NCBI RefSeq assembly: GCF_014705945.2
Contig: NZ_CP061538.1
Location: 558,001-622,000, forward strand
Direction of reading: 5' to 3'
Origin: Rothia amarae
Lineage (GTDB): Bacteria > Actinomycetota > Actinomycetes > Actinomycetales > Micrococcaceae
DNA length: 64,000 nt
Positions within the stretch are counted from its first letter, which is position 1; each line of letters begins with the position of its first letter. The position numbers were made by a program, and so were the translations under genes. This document shows positions 1-8,014 of this stretch, piece by piece. The notes below the pieces were generated by a model, which searched no databases, had not been told where the DNA came from, and saw only the letters and a list, made by a program, of their open reading frames with translations.

Positions 1-1
1 T

Positions 2-307
2 GAAGAGCTCAACACTCCCGTCGAGGAAGAACCTCCTGCAGGTTCTTCTACAGACGTTTCCCCTGAATATTCAGCAGAGGAAACTGTCTCAGAGGATTTT
101 TCCGCAGAACGAGAAGATTTCCCGGAGCCAGTGCAACCTCAAGCTCCTGAGGGGTACGTCTTTGCTAATGAAGATCACCTCGCACCAGAAATTATCGACG
201 AAACCCCCAGAGAGCCGAAGACCAAGAAAGTCGAAGAGCAGGCAAGTCTCTCGGATTCTTTTACGATTAATAAAAAGAGCCAGAAGAAAAAGAAGCGGAA
301 ACGCTAG
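2..307 (+). CDS. C-terminal part of an unidentified acidic protein with a basic tail (partial)
   Basis: An open frame enters from the left edge and ends at the TAG at 305-307, giving 101 visible residues without a start. The visible part is low-complexity: rich in Glu, Pro and Ser, then ending in a strongly basic stretch (KKSQKKKKRKR). No catalytic motif can be seen, so this is probably a disordered tail of a longer protein whose folded part lies outside the window. It lies about 250 bp before the bS22 gene on the same strand, with a possible weak terminator between them. In some actinobacteria a small HTH protein lies upstream of bS22, but nothing here shows that fold. Function unknown. Confidence 0.6.
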   Translation, partial: EELNTPVEEEPPAGSSTDVSPEYSAEETVSEDFSAEREDFPEPVQPQAPEGYVFANEDHLAPEIIDETPREPKTKKVEEQASLSDSFTINKKSQKKKKRKR

Positions 308-422
308 CGATGGGATGACCTGCCGGTTTCGCCCAGAACGAGAAAATCCTCTCATTTCGTAGCAGAATGCGGAAAATTCACAGATTGCTTGTACGCTATA
401 CAGAGAGCGTTTTTCAACCGTT

Positions 423-451
423 TAGGCACTGTTGTGCCTATTTTGGTTTTT
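423..451 (+). terminator. possible weak intrinsic terminator
   Basis: A short stem (TAGGCAC with GTGCCTA, loop TGTT) at 423-440 is followed by TTTTGGTTTTT. The stem is only about seven pairs, so the call is tentative. It would end transcripts from the partial gene at the left edge. Confidence 0.4.
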
Positions 452-458
452 ATGAAGC

Positions 459-476
459 GTTTATACCGGTATAAAC
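459..476. promoter_or_regulatory. 18-bp perfect palindrome upstream of bS22
   Basis: GTTTATACCGGTATAAAC is its own reverse complement, with no loop, and sits about 80 bp before the bS22 start. A loop-free palindrome of this length resembles a dimeric repressor operator more than a terminator. No protein can be assigned to it from the sequence. Confidence 0.4.
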
Positions 477-480
477 CGCA

Positions 481-530
481 ACCCGGCTTAGCTAACGCTT
501 TACTCGCCCTAGCGGGCAAAGTGGCTGGGT
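481..530 (+). promoter_or_regulatory. hairpin in the bS22 leader
   Basis: ACCCGGC at 481-487 pairs with GCTGGGT at 524-530 (one G-U pair), and inside it GCCC at 506-509 pairs with GGGC at 514-517. The structure ends about 14 nt before the ribosome binding site (GTGAGGTG) of the bS22 gene, so it may influence its translation. Pairing is seen; function is inferred. Confidence 0.35.
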
Positions 531-556
531 GTTAATTGTTAAGTGAGGTGAATCCA

Positions 557-655
557 ATGGGTTCAGTTATCAAGAAGCGCCGCAAGCGTATGTCCAAGAA
601 GAAGCACCGTAAGCTTCTCCGTAAGACCCGCCACCAGCGTCGCAACAAGAAGTAA
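557..655 (+). CDS. 30S ribosomal protein bS22 (AURKAIP1/COX24 domain)
   Basis: This 32-residue gene starts at ATG 557 after a GTGAGGTG ribosome binding site and encodes [20 protein letters not shown] followed by [12 protein letters not shown]. The extremely basic composition and the KKRRKRMxKKKHRKL core are the signature of the tiny actinobacterial small-subunit protein bS22, related to the mitochondrial AURKAIP1 domain. It binds 16S rRNA near the decoding region in mycobacterial ribosomes. A strong hairpin follows directly, so it is probably a single-gene transcript. The identification is firm from sequence despite the size. Confidence 0.93.
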   Translation: MGSVIKKRRKRMSKKKHRKLLRKTRHQRRNKK

Positions 656-669
656 ATTCTTGTCAGCTT

Positions 670-710
670 TTCGAGCCCCGCATTCTTTCGTGGAATGCGG
701 GGCTCGAATA
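670..710 (+). terminator. terminator hairpin after bS22
   Basis: TTCGAGCCCCGCATTC pairs perfectly with GAATGCGGGGCTCGAA around a short loop (670-708). The stem is 16 bp and GC-rich; the downstream T-tract is poor, but the position directly after bS22 and before the next gene fits a terminator. Confidence 0.65.
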
Positions 711-733
711 CTTAACCCTCTAAACTGGAGGGT

Positions 734-1003
734 ATGAATTCTCAGCAAATACCTCAGGTATCGCTTTTAACCAGACCAGGTTGCCACCTTTGTGACGATG
801 CACGGGAAGTAGTTGACAGGGTCACCTCCGAGTTAGGGCTGGGCTTTGAGGAGATTAACGTGGATGAGTATCCTGAGCTCAAAGCCGCTCACGATACGGA
901 AATACCTGTGGTGCGCGTCAACGGCGTGCCTAAAGATTTTTGGCAGATCAATGCCCGTCGGCTCACAAAAATTCTGCGTACTGAGCTGGAACGCGCAGCC
1001 TAA
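734..1003 (+). CDS. glutaredoxin family protein (thioredoxin fold, CHLC motif)
   Basis: The 89-residue product is a single small thioredoxin-fold domain. A CxxC redox motif (CHLC) is at residues 17-20 after the first strand, and the cis-proline segment (TEIPVVRVNG) is near residue 57, as in the DUF836/glutaredoxin-like family. Such proteins exchange thiols and disulfides in the cytoplasm; the reductant in a mycothiol organism may be mycothiol, but this is inference. It lies 77 bp upstream of a histidine phosphatase, and the cytochrome c maturation genes follow. The substrate is unknown. Confidence 0.85.
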   Translation: MNSQQIPQVSLLTRPGCHLCDDAREVVDRVTSELGLGFEEINVDEYPELKAAHDTEIPVVRVNGVPKDFWQINARRLTKILRTELERAA

Positions 1004-1079
1004 ACACAAGTAAGTTTGATTCAAATAAACTTGCGTTCTTGGCTGGGCACGCCCGCCACAATTTGAGAGACTGGTCAGT

Positions 1080-1760
1080 ATGAGTTCTTCACACGTCAAA
1101 GTACACGTTATGCGCCACGGCGAAGTAGAGAATCCTGAGCGGATTGTCTACGGTCGTTTGCCTGAATACCATCTCTCCGCACTGGGACAGAAGATGGTGC
1201 GAATGAGTGCTGAGGAATTCAAACGTATGTCGGATGAGGGCGCTAATATCGTATATTTGGCGATGTCACCGCTCACCCGTACTCGTGAGTCTGCCGCTCC
1301 AATTACTGAGCTGTTGGGACTAGAAGGACATCCGGACGAGCGTGTGATTGAGGCAGATAACCATTTTGAGGGTTTGCACGTGAATCGTGAGGAGATCTTG
1401 AAGAACCCCCGCCATTGGCCTCATCTTCTGAATCCGCTGCGCCCATCCTGGGGGGAGCCTTTTACTCATCAAGCTCACCGGATGGCAGAGGCAATAAAGG
1501 ACGCCGGCGCTCAGGCGCTCGCTAGAGGTGGGAGCGGTGCCGAAGCTATCGTGGTGTCGCATCAGCTTCCTATTTGGATGGCACGAAGATCAGCAGAGGG
1601 CAAGTTCCTGCCCCATGACCCCCGTACTCGCCAGTGTAATTTGGCATCTATCACCACCTTCGAATTCGATGACTTGTGGTCACCTCAACGCCCTAAAATC
1701 AGTTATAAAGAACCGGCTGCGCCCCTGTACTCAGGTGTTATCCAGCTACCCGGGTCATAA
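1080..1760 (+). CDS. histidine phosphatase family protein
   Basis: The 226-residue protein has the phospho-accepting RHG motif at residues 12-14 (VMRHGEVENP), an Arg-containing segment SPLTRTRESA near residue 64, and the second histidine in VVSHQLP near residue 160. This is the branch of the phosphoglycerate-mutase-like superfamily that acts mostly as a phosphatase. Its substrate cannot be deduced. The order histidine phosphatase, CcsX/TlpA, CcdA, ResB, CcsB matches mycobacteria (Rv0525 to Rv0529), so a link to the cytochrome c operon is positional only. Confidence 0.85.
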   Translation: MSSSHVKVHVMRHGEVENPERIVYGRLPEYHLSALGQKMVRMSAEEFKRMSDEGANIVYLAMSPLTRTRESAAPITELLGLEGHPDERVIEADNHFEGLHVNREEILKNPRHWPHLLNPLRPSWGEPFTHQAHRMAEAIKDAGAQALARGGSGAEAIVVSHQLPIWMARRSAEGKFLPHDPRTRQCNLASITTFEFDDLWSPQRPKISYKEPAAPLYSGVIQLPGS

Positions 1761-1802
1761 TTAAGTTTTGTCCTGTGCCCTTTATCTACTGTGAGAGTGT
1801 TT

Positions 1803-2429
1803 ATGCCTGCGTTTTCAAGTCCAGATCGTGAGCTACGCGGATTTTCCCGCAAGCAAGCCTTATCGCTCGCCGGAGTTGCTACTGCTCTGCTTTTGACTGG
1901 TTGCTCTTCATCGAATGATTCGCTGGCTAGCCAGGCAGACGCTGGAGATTCTAAAGGCTATATTGCTGGGGACGGCTCGGTCACTGAATATTCTGAGGAA
2001 GAGCGTAGCCAGCCCGTTTCTTTCACGGGCACTCTCTATGATGGTTCGACCATTACCGCCGAAGAGTTGCGCGGTAAGCCTGCGTTACTGAATTTCTGGT
2101 ACGCCGGCTGCGCCCCGTGTCGATCCGAGGCACCTCATCTCGTTGAACTTCATGAGAAATTTGGAAATAAGGTGCAGTTCTACGGCGTTAACGTCCGCGA
2201 TGAGAGGGGCACCGCCGAAGCCTTTGAAAACAATTTCAAGATTAAATACAAGAGCTTTAAAGATGCCGATGGCAAGGTACTCTACAATCTTTCGAAGTTT
2301 GTGCCCGCTCAAGCAGTACCTACCACGCTCATTTTGGACGCCCAGGGTCGTGTGGCCGCTCGCATTCTAGGTGAAATTGATTCATCTATCCTGAAGACCC
2401 TTCTGGAAGATCAGGCGAAGAGTGTTTAA
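1803..2429 (+). CDS. TlpA/ResA-like thiol-disulfide lipoprotein (CcsX)
   Basis: From ATG 1803 the product begins with a basic N-terminus, a hydrophobic stretch and the lipobox LLTGC with Cys at residue 34, so it is a predicted lipoprotein anchored outside the membrane. The thioredoxin fold follows, with WYAGCAPCRSE (CxxC near residues 102-105) and the cis-Pro segment AVPTTLIL. It is expected to reduce the haem-binding cysteines of apocytochrome c, receiving electrons from CcdA. GAGAG at 1793-1797 suits the ATG; a GTG at 1791 would add four residues. The stop overlaps the ccdA start by 8 bp, indicating translational coupling. Confidence 0.9.
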   Translation: MPAFSSPDRELRGFSRKQALSLAGVATALLLTGCSSSNDSLASQADAGDSKGYIAGDGSVTEYSEEERSQPVSFTGTLYDGSTITAEELRGKPALLNFWYAGCAPCRSEAPHLVELHEKFGNKVQFYGVNVRDERGTAEAFENNFKIKYKSFKDADGKVLYNLSKFVPAQAVPTTLILDAQGRVAARILGEIDSSILKTLLEDQAKSV

Positions 2430-3168
2430 TTTTGGTCAAGTAGTGACCGATGGGTCGCTGTGGCTATCGGTTCCCTTGGCGGCACTGGCGGGGCTTGTTT
2501 CTTTTGCCTCGCCCTGCGTCCTGCCTCTTGTGCCCGGTTATCTTGGTTATGTATCGGGTCTAAGCGGTAGCGATGCGCGGCATCCCACTCGCCGTACCAT
2601 TCTTGGCATAGCTCTGTTTATCCTTGGATTTTCCACTATTTTCGTGCTCATGAGCGTGGTGCTGGCTCAGCTAGGGGCGGCTCCCTGGTTACGGGGGCAG
2701 TCTTGGGTTCAGGTAATACTTGGTCTTTTGGTTATTCTGATGGGCCTTGTATTTATGGGTAAGGTGTCCTGGTTCCAGCGTGACCTAAAGATTGAGCGCA
2801 AACCTCCGGCTGGTCTATGGGGAGCGCCGATTCTTGGCATGACGTTTGGTTTGGGTTGGGCGCCGTGTATCGGACCGACCTTTGCAGCGGTTCAAACCCT
2901 GGTGTACATCGACGGTTCCAATAGCGTGAAAGCAATTTTGCTGACTCTTGCTTACTGCATGGGGCTTGGCATCCCGTTCATGTTAGTGGCGCTAGGCATC
3001 ACCCGGGGCGTTTCGACCTTTGGCTGGGCTAAACGCCACCACAGACTTCTGCAACAAGTGGGCGGGTTCGTGCTTATTGTCATCGGTATCATGATGGCAA
3101 CCGGAGCCTGGACTGCCCTTATTTCGTGGGTTCAAGCAACCCTTCCGACCTACACCCTTCCAATCTAG
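2422..3168 (+). CDS. ccdA: cytochrome c biogenesis protein CcdA
   Basis: This 248-residue membrane protein carries the two reactive cysteines of the CcdA/DsbD transmembrane family: FASPCVLPLVPGYLGY near residue 30 and GWAPCIGPTF near residue 152, with about six membrane segments. CcdA carries electrons from cytoplasmic thioredoxin to the extracytoplasmic thioredoxin-like CcsX encoded just upstream. The GTG start lies inside the end of that gene. It is followed after 15 bp by resB, so the four genes form one operon of the System II cytochrome c pathway. Confidence 0.93.
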   Translation: MFNFGQVVTDGSLWLSVPLAALAGLVSFASPCVLPLVPGYLGYVSGLSGSDARHPTRRTILGIALFILGFSTIFVLMSVVLAQLGAAPWLRGQSWVQVILGLLVILMGLVFMGKVSWFQRDLKIERKPPAGLWGAPILGMTFGLGWAPCIGPTFAAVQTLVYIDGSNSVKAILLTLAYCMGLGIPFMLVALGITRGVSTFGWAKRHHRLLQQVGGFVLIVIGIMMATGAWTALISWVQATLPTYTLPI

Positions 3169-3183
3169 TAAGAGAGCTTATCG

Positions 3184-4788
3184 ATGGCGAAGAAAGAGAC
3201 GACGGCGACTGCGCTTGGGCCCATGGGTATGTTGCGCTGGGCTTGGACTCAGCTCACCAAGATGAACACTGCGTTGTTCTTGCTGTTGATGCTGGCTGTG
3301 GCGGCTGTGCCCGGTTCTATTTTCCCTCAGCGTATTCAAGATCCCACCAAGGTGAGCGATTATATTGAGACGCATCCTACGTGGGGTCCTATCGCCGATA
3401 AAATTCAGCTCTTCGATGTCTTTAGTTCTGTATGGTTCGCCGCAATCTACATTCTGCTTTTCATCTCTTTAATTGGTTGTGTGATTCCTCGAGCGAATCA
3501 GCATTATAAAGCTCTTCGGAAGAAGCCTGCAAAGACTCCCAAGAATTTCGATCGCTTGCCGGTTCACCGCACTCTCACCATTCCTTCATCAGCTGGAGTG
3601 GAGGATCTCTCATCTGAACAGGCGATTACCGATGCTACAGCGGTTCTGAAAAAGCGTCATTACCGGGTGGATGTGCAAAGCATAGATGGCGTTTACTCGG
3701 TTAGCGCTGAGCGCGGCTATATCCGTGAAATTGGAAATATCATTTTTCACGTGGCGATGATTGGCGTGCTCATCGGAGTCGCTGTAGGTTCATTGTTTGG
3801 GTACCGAGGACAAAAGATTTTGGTGGAGGGGGACACCTTTGTCAACTCACTGATTAGCTTTGACTCGTTTACACCAGGTACTAACTACAATCCTGACTGG
3901 CTAGATCCTTACACTGTCACTTTGAATAAGTTCGACGTGGAATACGATCGCCAGCAAGGCTCTCACACCTATGGCGATGATTTGGACTACACCGCCGATC
4001 TCTCCTTCCAGGAGACAGACGGAACGACCGACCAGGCAACGCTGAAGGTCAACGATCCGGTGAATGTCAACGGCACGAATCTTTATCTTTCCGGTAATGG
4101 TTACGCTCCCATCATTAAGGTGGAAAACTCAGACGGTTCAGTTGCCTATGAAGGTCCCGTGGTTGGTCTGACCTCTGATGGAAAATATACTTCTTCAATT
4201 GTGCTCAAAGTCCCCGATGCAAAGAACGGGCAACTTGGGTTTGTTGGAATGTTCTTGCCCACTGGTGAGCGGGATGCGACAACTAACATCCCTCGTTCTA
4301 TCGATTCCGAAGCCTTGAACCCCATGCTGGTTCTGCAGTCTTACACTGGCGATTTGGGGCTCGACAGCGGCCGACCGCAAAATGTCTATGTGCTCGATAC
4401 CAATACGCTCAAACCGCTCAACACGATGGCTACAGGTAACGGTATTGTGCTGGACGCCGCAAACAACACCGTAGATTTGCCCGAGGGGCACGGCAAAGTT
4501 ACTTTTGAAGGTTACAAGCGGTACGTTGGATTAGACGTGCACTACGACCCTGGTAAGAAAATCGTATTGTGGTCCTTTATCGTGGCATTCTGCGGTCTGA
4601 TTATTTCCCTCTTCGTTCCCCGACGTCGTGTCTGGGTTCGCGCACAATCCGCAGGTTCAGATCTCCTAGTCGAATATGGTTTGCTCGCACGCGGCGAAGA
4701 CCCACGTCTGGCAGACGAAGCAGATAAACTAACCGATATCTTTGCGGCCCGCTGGGGTCTAGAATTTAGTGAAGCTGACGACGCTTAG
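3184..4788 (+). CDS. resB: cytochrome c biogenesis protein ResB (Ccs1)
   Basis: The 534-residue protein has hydrophobic segments near residues 34-52, 80-97 and 187-207, a large hydrophilic domain, and a final segment near 458-477. This is the ResB/Ccs1 layout. The motif PGSIFPQRIQDP near residue 43 and the AERGYIREIGNIIFHVAM segment before the third membrane helix are typical of the family. With CcsB it forms the haem export and cytochrome c synthetase complex on the outer face of the membrane. Length is typical for actinobacterial members. Confidence 0.93.
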   Translation: MAKKETTATALGPMGMLRWAWTQLTKMNTALFLLLMLAVAAVPGSIFPQRIQDPTKVSDYIETHPTWGPIADKIQLFDVFSSVWFAAIYILLFISLIGCVIPRANQHYKALRKKPAKTPKNFDRLPVHRTLTIPSSAGVEDLSSEQAITDATAVLKKRHYRVDVQSIDGVYSVSAERGYIREIGNIIFHVAMIGVLIGVAVGSLFGYRGQKILVEGDTFVNSLISFDSFTPGTNYNPDWLDPYTVTLNKFDVEYDRQQGSHTYGDDLDYTADLSFQETDGTTDQATLKVNDPVNVNGTNLYLSGNGYAPIIKVENSDGSVAYEGPVVGLTSDGKYTSSIVLKVPDAKNGQLGFVGMFLPTGERDATTNIPRSIDSEALNPMLVLQSYTGDLGLDSGRPQNVYVLDTNTLKPLNTMATGNGIVLDAANNTVDLPEGHGKVTFEGYKRYVGLDVHYDPGKKIVLWSFIVAFCGLIISLFVPRRRVWVRAQSAGSDLLVEYGLLARGEDPRLADEADKLTDIFAARWGLEFSEADDA

Positions 4789-4816
4789 CTAGAAAAGCTG
4801 TTCGGAGGAACAAACA

Positions 4817-5932
4817 TTGCTTAATCAAACCCTCGCCCAATGGAGCGAGCTGTTCATGTTTTTGGCGGCGGTGACCTACATGGTTGCCTTCATCGCCTTC
4901 GCGTGGGACGTTGCAGCGCATTCGCGTACCACTCAACGTCTTGAGTCGCAGCACGTTCAGAAGAAGGCTCCGGCCCGCAAAGCACAGCTAGTCGGTGCTG
5001 GAGTGGGTTCAACTGCAAAATCCGGCACTCGAAGTGCCAACAAAAATGAGGGCAGGCTCGTCAGCAACGAGCAGGGTACTGGTGCTCGCGGTCTGGGGTT
5101 CAATAAGTCTGCGGCAGAAATGCTAGAGGGCGAAGTTGCCGACTCGTCCATGATGTGGGGTAGCGGTACCCAGAAGCGTACTGCTGCGCGCATTGCGGTT
5201 GCTGTGATGATTCTGGGCGCTGTGATTCACCTGGCGGGTGTTCTGTCTCGTGCCTTCGCAGCAGGTCGTGTTCCCTGGGGAAACATGTATGAGTTCTGCA
5301 CTACCGGTGCTCTTGTGGTGTCGGTGGTTTTCCTCATCTCGTTGATTTTCCGTGATCTTAGGTTCGTCGGTGTCTTGGTTTCAGGTTTGGCACTGACCAT
5401 GATGACGGCGGCGACCATCGGCTTCCCCACCCCTGTGGGTCATCTCAAGCCCGCTCTGCAGTCTTACTGGTTGGTTATTCACGTTTCGATTGCGGTTTTA
5501 GCATCAGGCATTTTTACTATTACTTTTGCCATGGCAGTTTTGCAGCTCATCCAGACCCGCCGAGAACGTGACATCATCTCAGGCAAGGGGTCCAAGCTGA
5601 ACTTCATGCGCTTGGTTCCTTCCTCTCAGGCACTGGAAAACTTTGCCTTCCGCCTGAACGCTGTGGGTTTTGTAATGTGGACCTTCACTCTCGCCGCCGG
5701 CGCTATTTGGGCAGAGAAAGCATGGGGACGCTACTGGGGCTGGGATACTAAGGAAGTCTGGACGTTCGTCATTTGGGTTGTTTATGCCGCCTACCTGCAC
5801 GCTCGTGCAACCCGCGGTTGGGCCGGTCCTCGATCGGCGTGGCTTTCTATCGCAGGCTACCTGTGCATCGTTTTCAACTTTACGATTGTGAACGTTTTCT
5901 TCTCGGGGTTGCACAGCTACTCGGGTCTCTAA
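4817..5932 (+). CDS. ccsB: cytochrome c biogenesis protein CcsB (ResC/CcsA family)
   Basis: The 371-residue integral membrane protein contains the tryptophan-rich WWD-like haem-handling motif WGRYWGWDTKEVWTF near residue 306 and multiple membrane helices, with conserved His residues in flanking loops (HLAG, HVSI, HSYSG). It forms the cytochrome c synthetase with ResB. A TTG start at 4817 is supported by the GGAGG ribosome binding site at 4804-4808. Residues about 40-110 form a hydrophilic insertion rich in Ser, Lys and Gly, probably disordered, after the first helix. It is the last gene of the operon and is followed by a strong terminator. Confidence 0.93.
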   Translation: MLNQTLAQWSELFMFLAAVTYMVAFIAFAWDVAAHSRTTQRLESQHVQKKAPARKAQLVGAGVGSTAKSGTRSANKNEGRLVSNEQGTGARGLGFNKSAAEMLEGEVADSSMMWGSGTQKRTAARIAVAVMILGAVIHLAGVLSRAFAAGRVPWGNMYEFCTTGALVVSVVFLISLIFRDLRFVGVLVSGLALTMMTAATIGFPTPVGHLKPALQSYWLVIHVSIAVLASGIFTITFAMAVLQLIQTRRERDIISGKGSKLNFMRLVPSSQALENFAFRLNAVGFVMWTFTLAAGAIWAEKAWGRYWGWDTKEVWTFVIWVVYAAYLHARATRGWAGPRSAWLSIAGYLCIVFNFTIVNVFFSGLHSYSGL

Positions 5933-5953
5933 AATTTCGTAGCTAAATATGGC

Positions 5954-5999
5954 AAAAGCGCGAGTTTTCAAAATAATATTTTTGAAAACTCGCGCTTTT
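5954..5999. terminator. strong intrinsic terminator after ccsB
   Basis: A roughly 20-bp stem (AAAAGCGCGAGTTTTCAAAA with its complement) closes over a short AT loop and is flanked by A and T tracts, so it can act in both directions. It sits between converging ccsB and the PLDc_N-type gene. Confidence 0.9.
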
Positions 6000-6015
6000 T
6001 ACCTGTAAAAGGAAT

Positions 6016-6435
6016 TTAGAGGGAGGGAGGGTTCTCGCCCTCTTCGTTCTTGTTGTGCCGTTGCTGGCGCATCTTGCGTAATTCTTCATCGAGCTGGGCG
6101 TTCAGTTCCGCTTCCCGTTCTTCTTCTCGACGGCGGGATTCGGCCTCCCGCTTGGCCCGCGCATCCAAGAATTTGAGGTATTCGGCGTCATCGTCTGGAG
6201 CTTGACGGGGCTGAGGTGTCACCGGCCCGAAGCTCGTTGAAGGTTTGCGCTGTTTACCCAAGAAAAGCCAGAGCAGGGCTCCTATGACTGGGAAAATGAT
6301 GATGAGCAGTATCCAAGCAGGTTTGGGAACTCCGCGAACTTGGGAGCGGTCGGTGCGCCCACAATCAATGAGCGCATAAATAATGAGCGCCACTAAGAGT
6401 GCTCCGCCACCGATAATCATCATTGCTCGAATCAT
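6016..6435 (-). CDS. small membrane protein with PLD nuclease N-terminal (PLDc_N) domain
   Basis: The 139-residue protein has two membrane segments at residues about 3-24 and 40-60, with CGRTDRSQVRGVPKPAWIL between them. This layout is the PLDc_N domain, the membrane hairpin found at the N-terminus of cardiolipin synthases and also as a stand-alone small protein in actinobacteria. The remainder is a hydrophilic, charged helical tail rich in Arg and Glu (residues 85-135). No phospholipase HKD motif is present, so no enzymatic role can be claimed. It is divergent from the DUF4229 gene and near menA. Confidence 0.8.
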   Translation of the reverse strand: MIRAMMIIGGGALLVALIIYALIDCGRTDRSQVRGVPKPAWILLIIIFPVIGALLWLFLGKQRKPSTSFGPVTPQPRQAPDDDAEYLKFLDARAKREAESRRREEEREAELNAQLDEELRKMRQQRHNKNEEGENPPSL

Positions 6436-6582
6436 GTCTAAATTCTTTCATGCCAGCACCCATTTGTGCCCTAATTTCTCGCTCAGCAATGACTTGCACC
6501 GGGAGCGGGGTCAGTGTGGTTTTCGCAGAAAGCTACTGGGAAGCACGTTATTTCTCGACCCAAAGTTCGCTAGACTGGTTTG

Positions 6583-6876
6583 GTGAACTTTCTCAAGTAT
6601 TCTTTGCTTCGTTTCGGTCTGATGATCGTTGTCTTTCTTCTGTGCATGTGGCTCAACGTGGGCTTGATTCTTTCGGGAGTCTTTGCCATACTCATTGCCT
6701 TCGCCGTCTCCTATTTGGCGTTTCCCAAGTTGCACGTCGCTGCTGGTCAAGATATGCAGAGATGGTTTTCTAAGCGTCGCAAGGACACCCCTCAGAAAAA
6801 AGCGGTCGCAGAAGATACTGAGATTGAAGATGAATACGCTGAACAGAAACGCCGGGAAGAAGGAATCGACTTCTAA
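6583..6876 (+). CDS. DUF4229 domain-containing membrane protein
   Basis: The product of about 97 residues has two closely spaced membrane helices (residues about 6-45), followed by a charged tail. The pattern of a hydrophobic hairpin containing YLAFPKL, then basic residues and an acidic C-terminus, matches DUF4229 proteins, which in actinobacteria sit next to menA. A GTG at 6583 follows a TTG at 6580; either could start translation. Function is unknown. A terminator follows immediately. Confidence 0.8.
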   Translation: MNFLKYSLLRFGLMIVVFLLCMWLNVGLILSGVFAILIAFAVSYLAFPKLHVAAGQDMQRWFSKRRKDTPQKKAVAEDTEIEDEYAEQKRREEGIDF

Positions 6877-6895
6877 GATTCTGTTCAGATATAGC

Positions 6896-6930
6896 AAAAG
6901 AGCATTCCAGATGGAATGCTCTTTTGTGTT
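6896..6930 (+). terminator. intrinsic terminator after the DUF4229 gene
   Basis: AAAAGAGCATTCCA pairs with TGGAATGCTCTTTT with a very short loop, followed by GTGTTT. It lies between the DUF4229 gene and the converging menA gene. Confidence 0.85.
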
Positions 6931-6995
6931 TAAGCAGGGAAATGCAGCGCGAACTTCCCGCACCAACCATCTAAGTGTTACCAGACATCCAAGTG

Positions 6996-7949
6996 TTAGT
7001 AGCCGAGGAAAGGCACTGACTCGGGAGTAAAGATGTCGAAGGTTCCTAGATAGGCAGCTACAGCGACCAACAGAGAATATGCCATAGCAACCAGCCCCGC
7101 CTGTTTGAGAACGGGGATCAGTGCTTTACCGTTGCTGCCAGAAAGCACCACAAAGCACGAATGCAGGATGGGACCCAGCAAGATGAATACCATCAGATAC
7201 CAGGGATTTGCTGGCACAAGGAGGGCGGTGAGGAAAAGCCCCAGAAGCATCTCGATGGCGTAGACGCGACGGGACCACGTATCACCCAACCGTACTGCCA
7301 TCGTCAATTTACCGACTTCTCGGTCGGTGGGAATATCACGCACGTTATTTGCCATGAGCAGGGCGCAGGAGAAAAGGCCCAGAGCGAGGGCAAAGACCCA
7401 GCCTTCGAGTGTGAGGTGAGCAGTCTGAGTGAAGAGAGTCCCCAGGGTAGCTACCAGACCAAAATAGATGAAGACGAAGATGTCACCCAACCCCATGTAT
7501 CCGTAGGGGTGCTTGCCGCCGGTATAACCCCAAGCCGCGAAAACAGAAGAAGCGCCGATGGCTAGGAACCACCATTGCTGGGCAAGAACGACCAGCCCTA
7601 GACCGGCAAGCATTGCCAAACCAAAGCAGAGAAAAGCAGCTGCTTTAACATGAGATGGTTTTGCCACGCCAGAGCCCACGAGGCGGAGCGGGCCTACTCG
7701 AACTTCGTCGGTACCCTTTACCCCATCGGAATAATCGTTGGCGTAATTGACGCCCACCTGCAGAAAAAAAGCCACCAAAAAAGCTAGGAATGCGCGGAAA
7801 GGTTTGAACTCGCCCCAGGAATATGCCGCTGCGGAGCCTGCGATAATGGGAGCAATCGCAAGGGGGAGCGTGCGTAGGCGCGCTCCTTCAATCCATTGAG
7901 CGGGTGTAGCCACAGAACTCTTCTTTCTACGAACCAAAAACTTGAGCAA
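6996..7949 (-). CDS. menA: 1,4-dihydroxy-2-naphthoate polyprenyltransferase MenA
   Basis: The 317-residue UbiA-superfamily membrane enzyme attaches the polyprenyl side chain to DHNA, the membrane step of menaquinone synthesis. The Asp-rich prenyl-diphosphate site is NYANDYSDGVKGTDEVRVGP near residue 68, and a second polar segment, ANNVRDIPTDREVGKLT, lies near residue 200, both typical of MenA. About eight to nine hydrophobic helices are visible. It is the last of the minus-strand men genes (menB, menE, menA in transcription order), although menB ends in its own terminator. Confidence 0.95.
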   Translation of the reverse strand: MLKFLVRRKKSSVATPAQWIEGARLRTLPLAIAPIIAGSAAAYSWGEFKPFRAFLAFLVAFFLQVGVNYANDYSDGVKGTDEVRVGPLRLVGSGVAKPSHVKAAAFLCFGLAMLAGLGLVVLAQQWWFLAIGASSVFAAWGYTGGKHPYGYMGLGDIFVFIYFGLVATLGTLFTQTAHLTLEGWVFALALGLFSCALLMANNVRDIPTDREVGKLTMAVRLGDTWSRRVYAIEMLLGLFLTALLVPANPWYLMVFILLGPILHSCFVVLSGSNGKALIPVLKQAGLVAMAYSLLVAVAAYLGTFDIFTPESVPFLGY

Positions 7950-8014
7950 GCAAACTTTATTCTCTCACACGGGCCGCAGGCTTCCTCGACTGCTCCGGTG
8001 TGAGGAGTAGAGCA

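Noticed and set aside
7964-8004. CTCACAC/GTGTGAG hairpin between menE and menA
   Set aside because: Seven pairs with a long loop and no T-tract; not convincing as a terminator or regulator.
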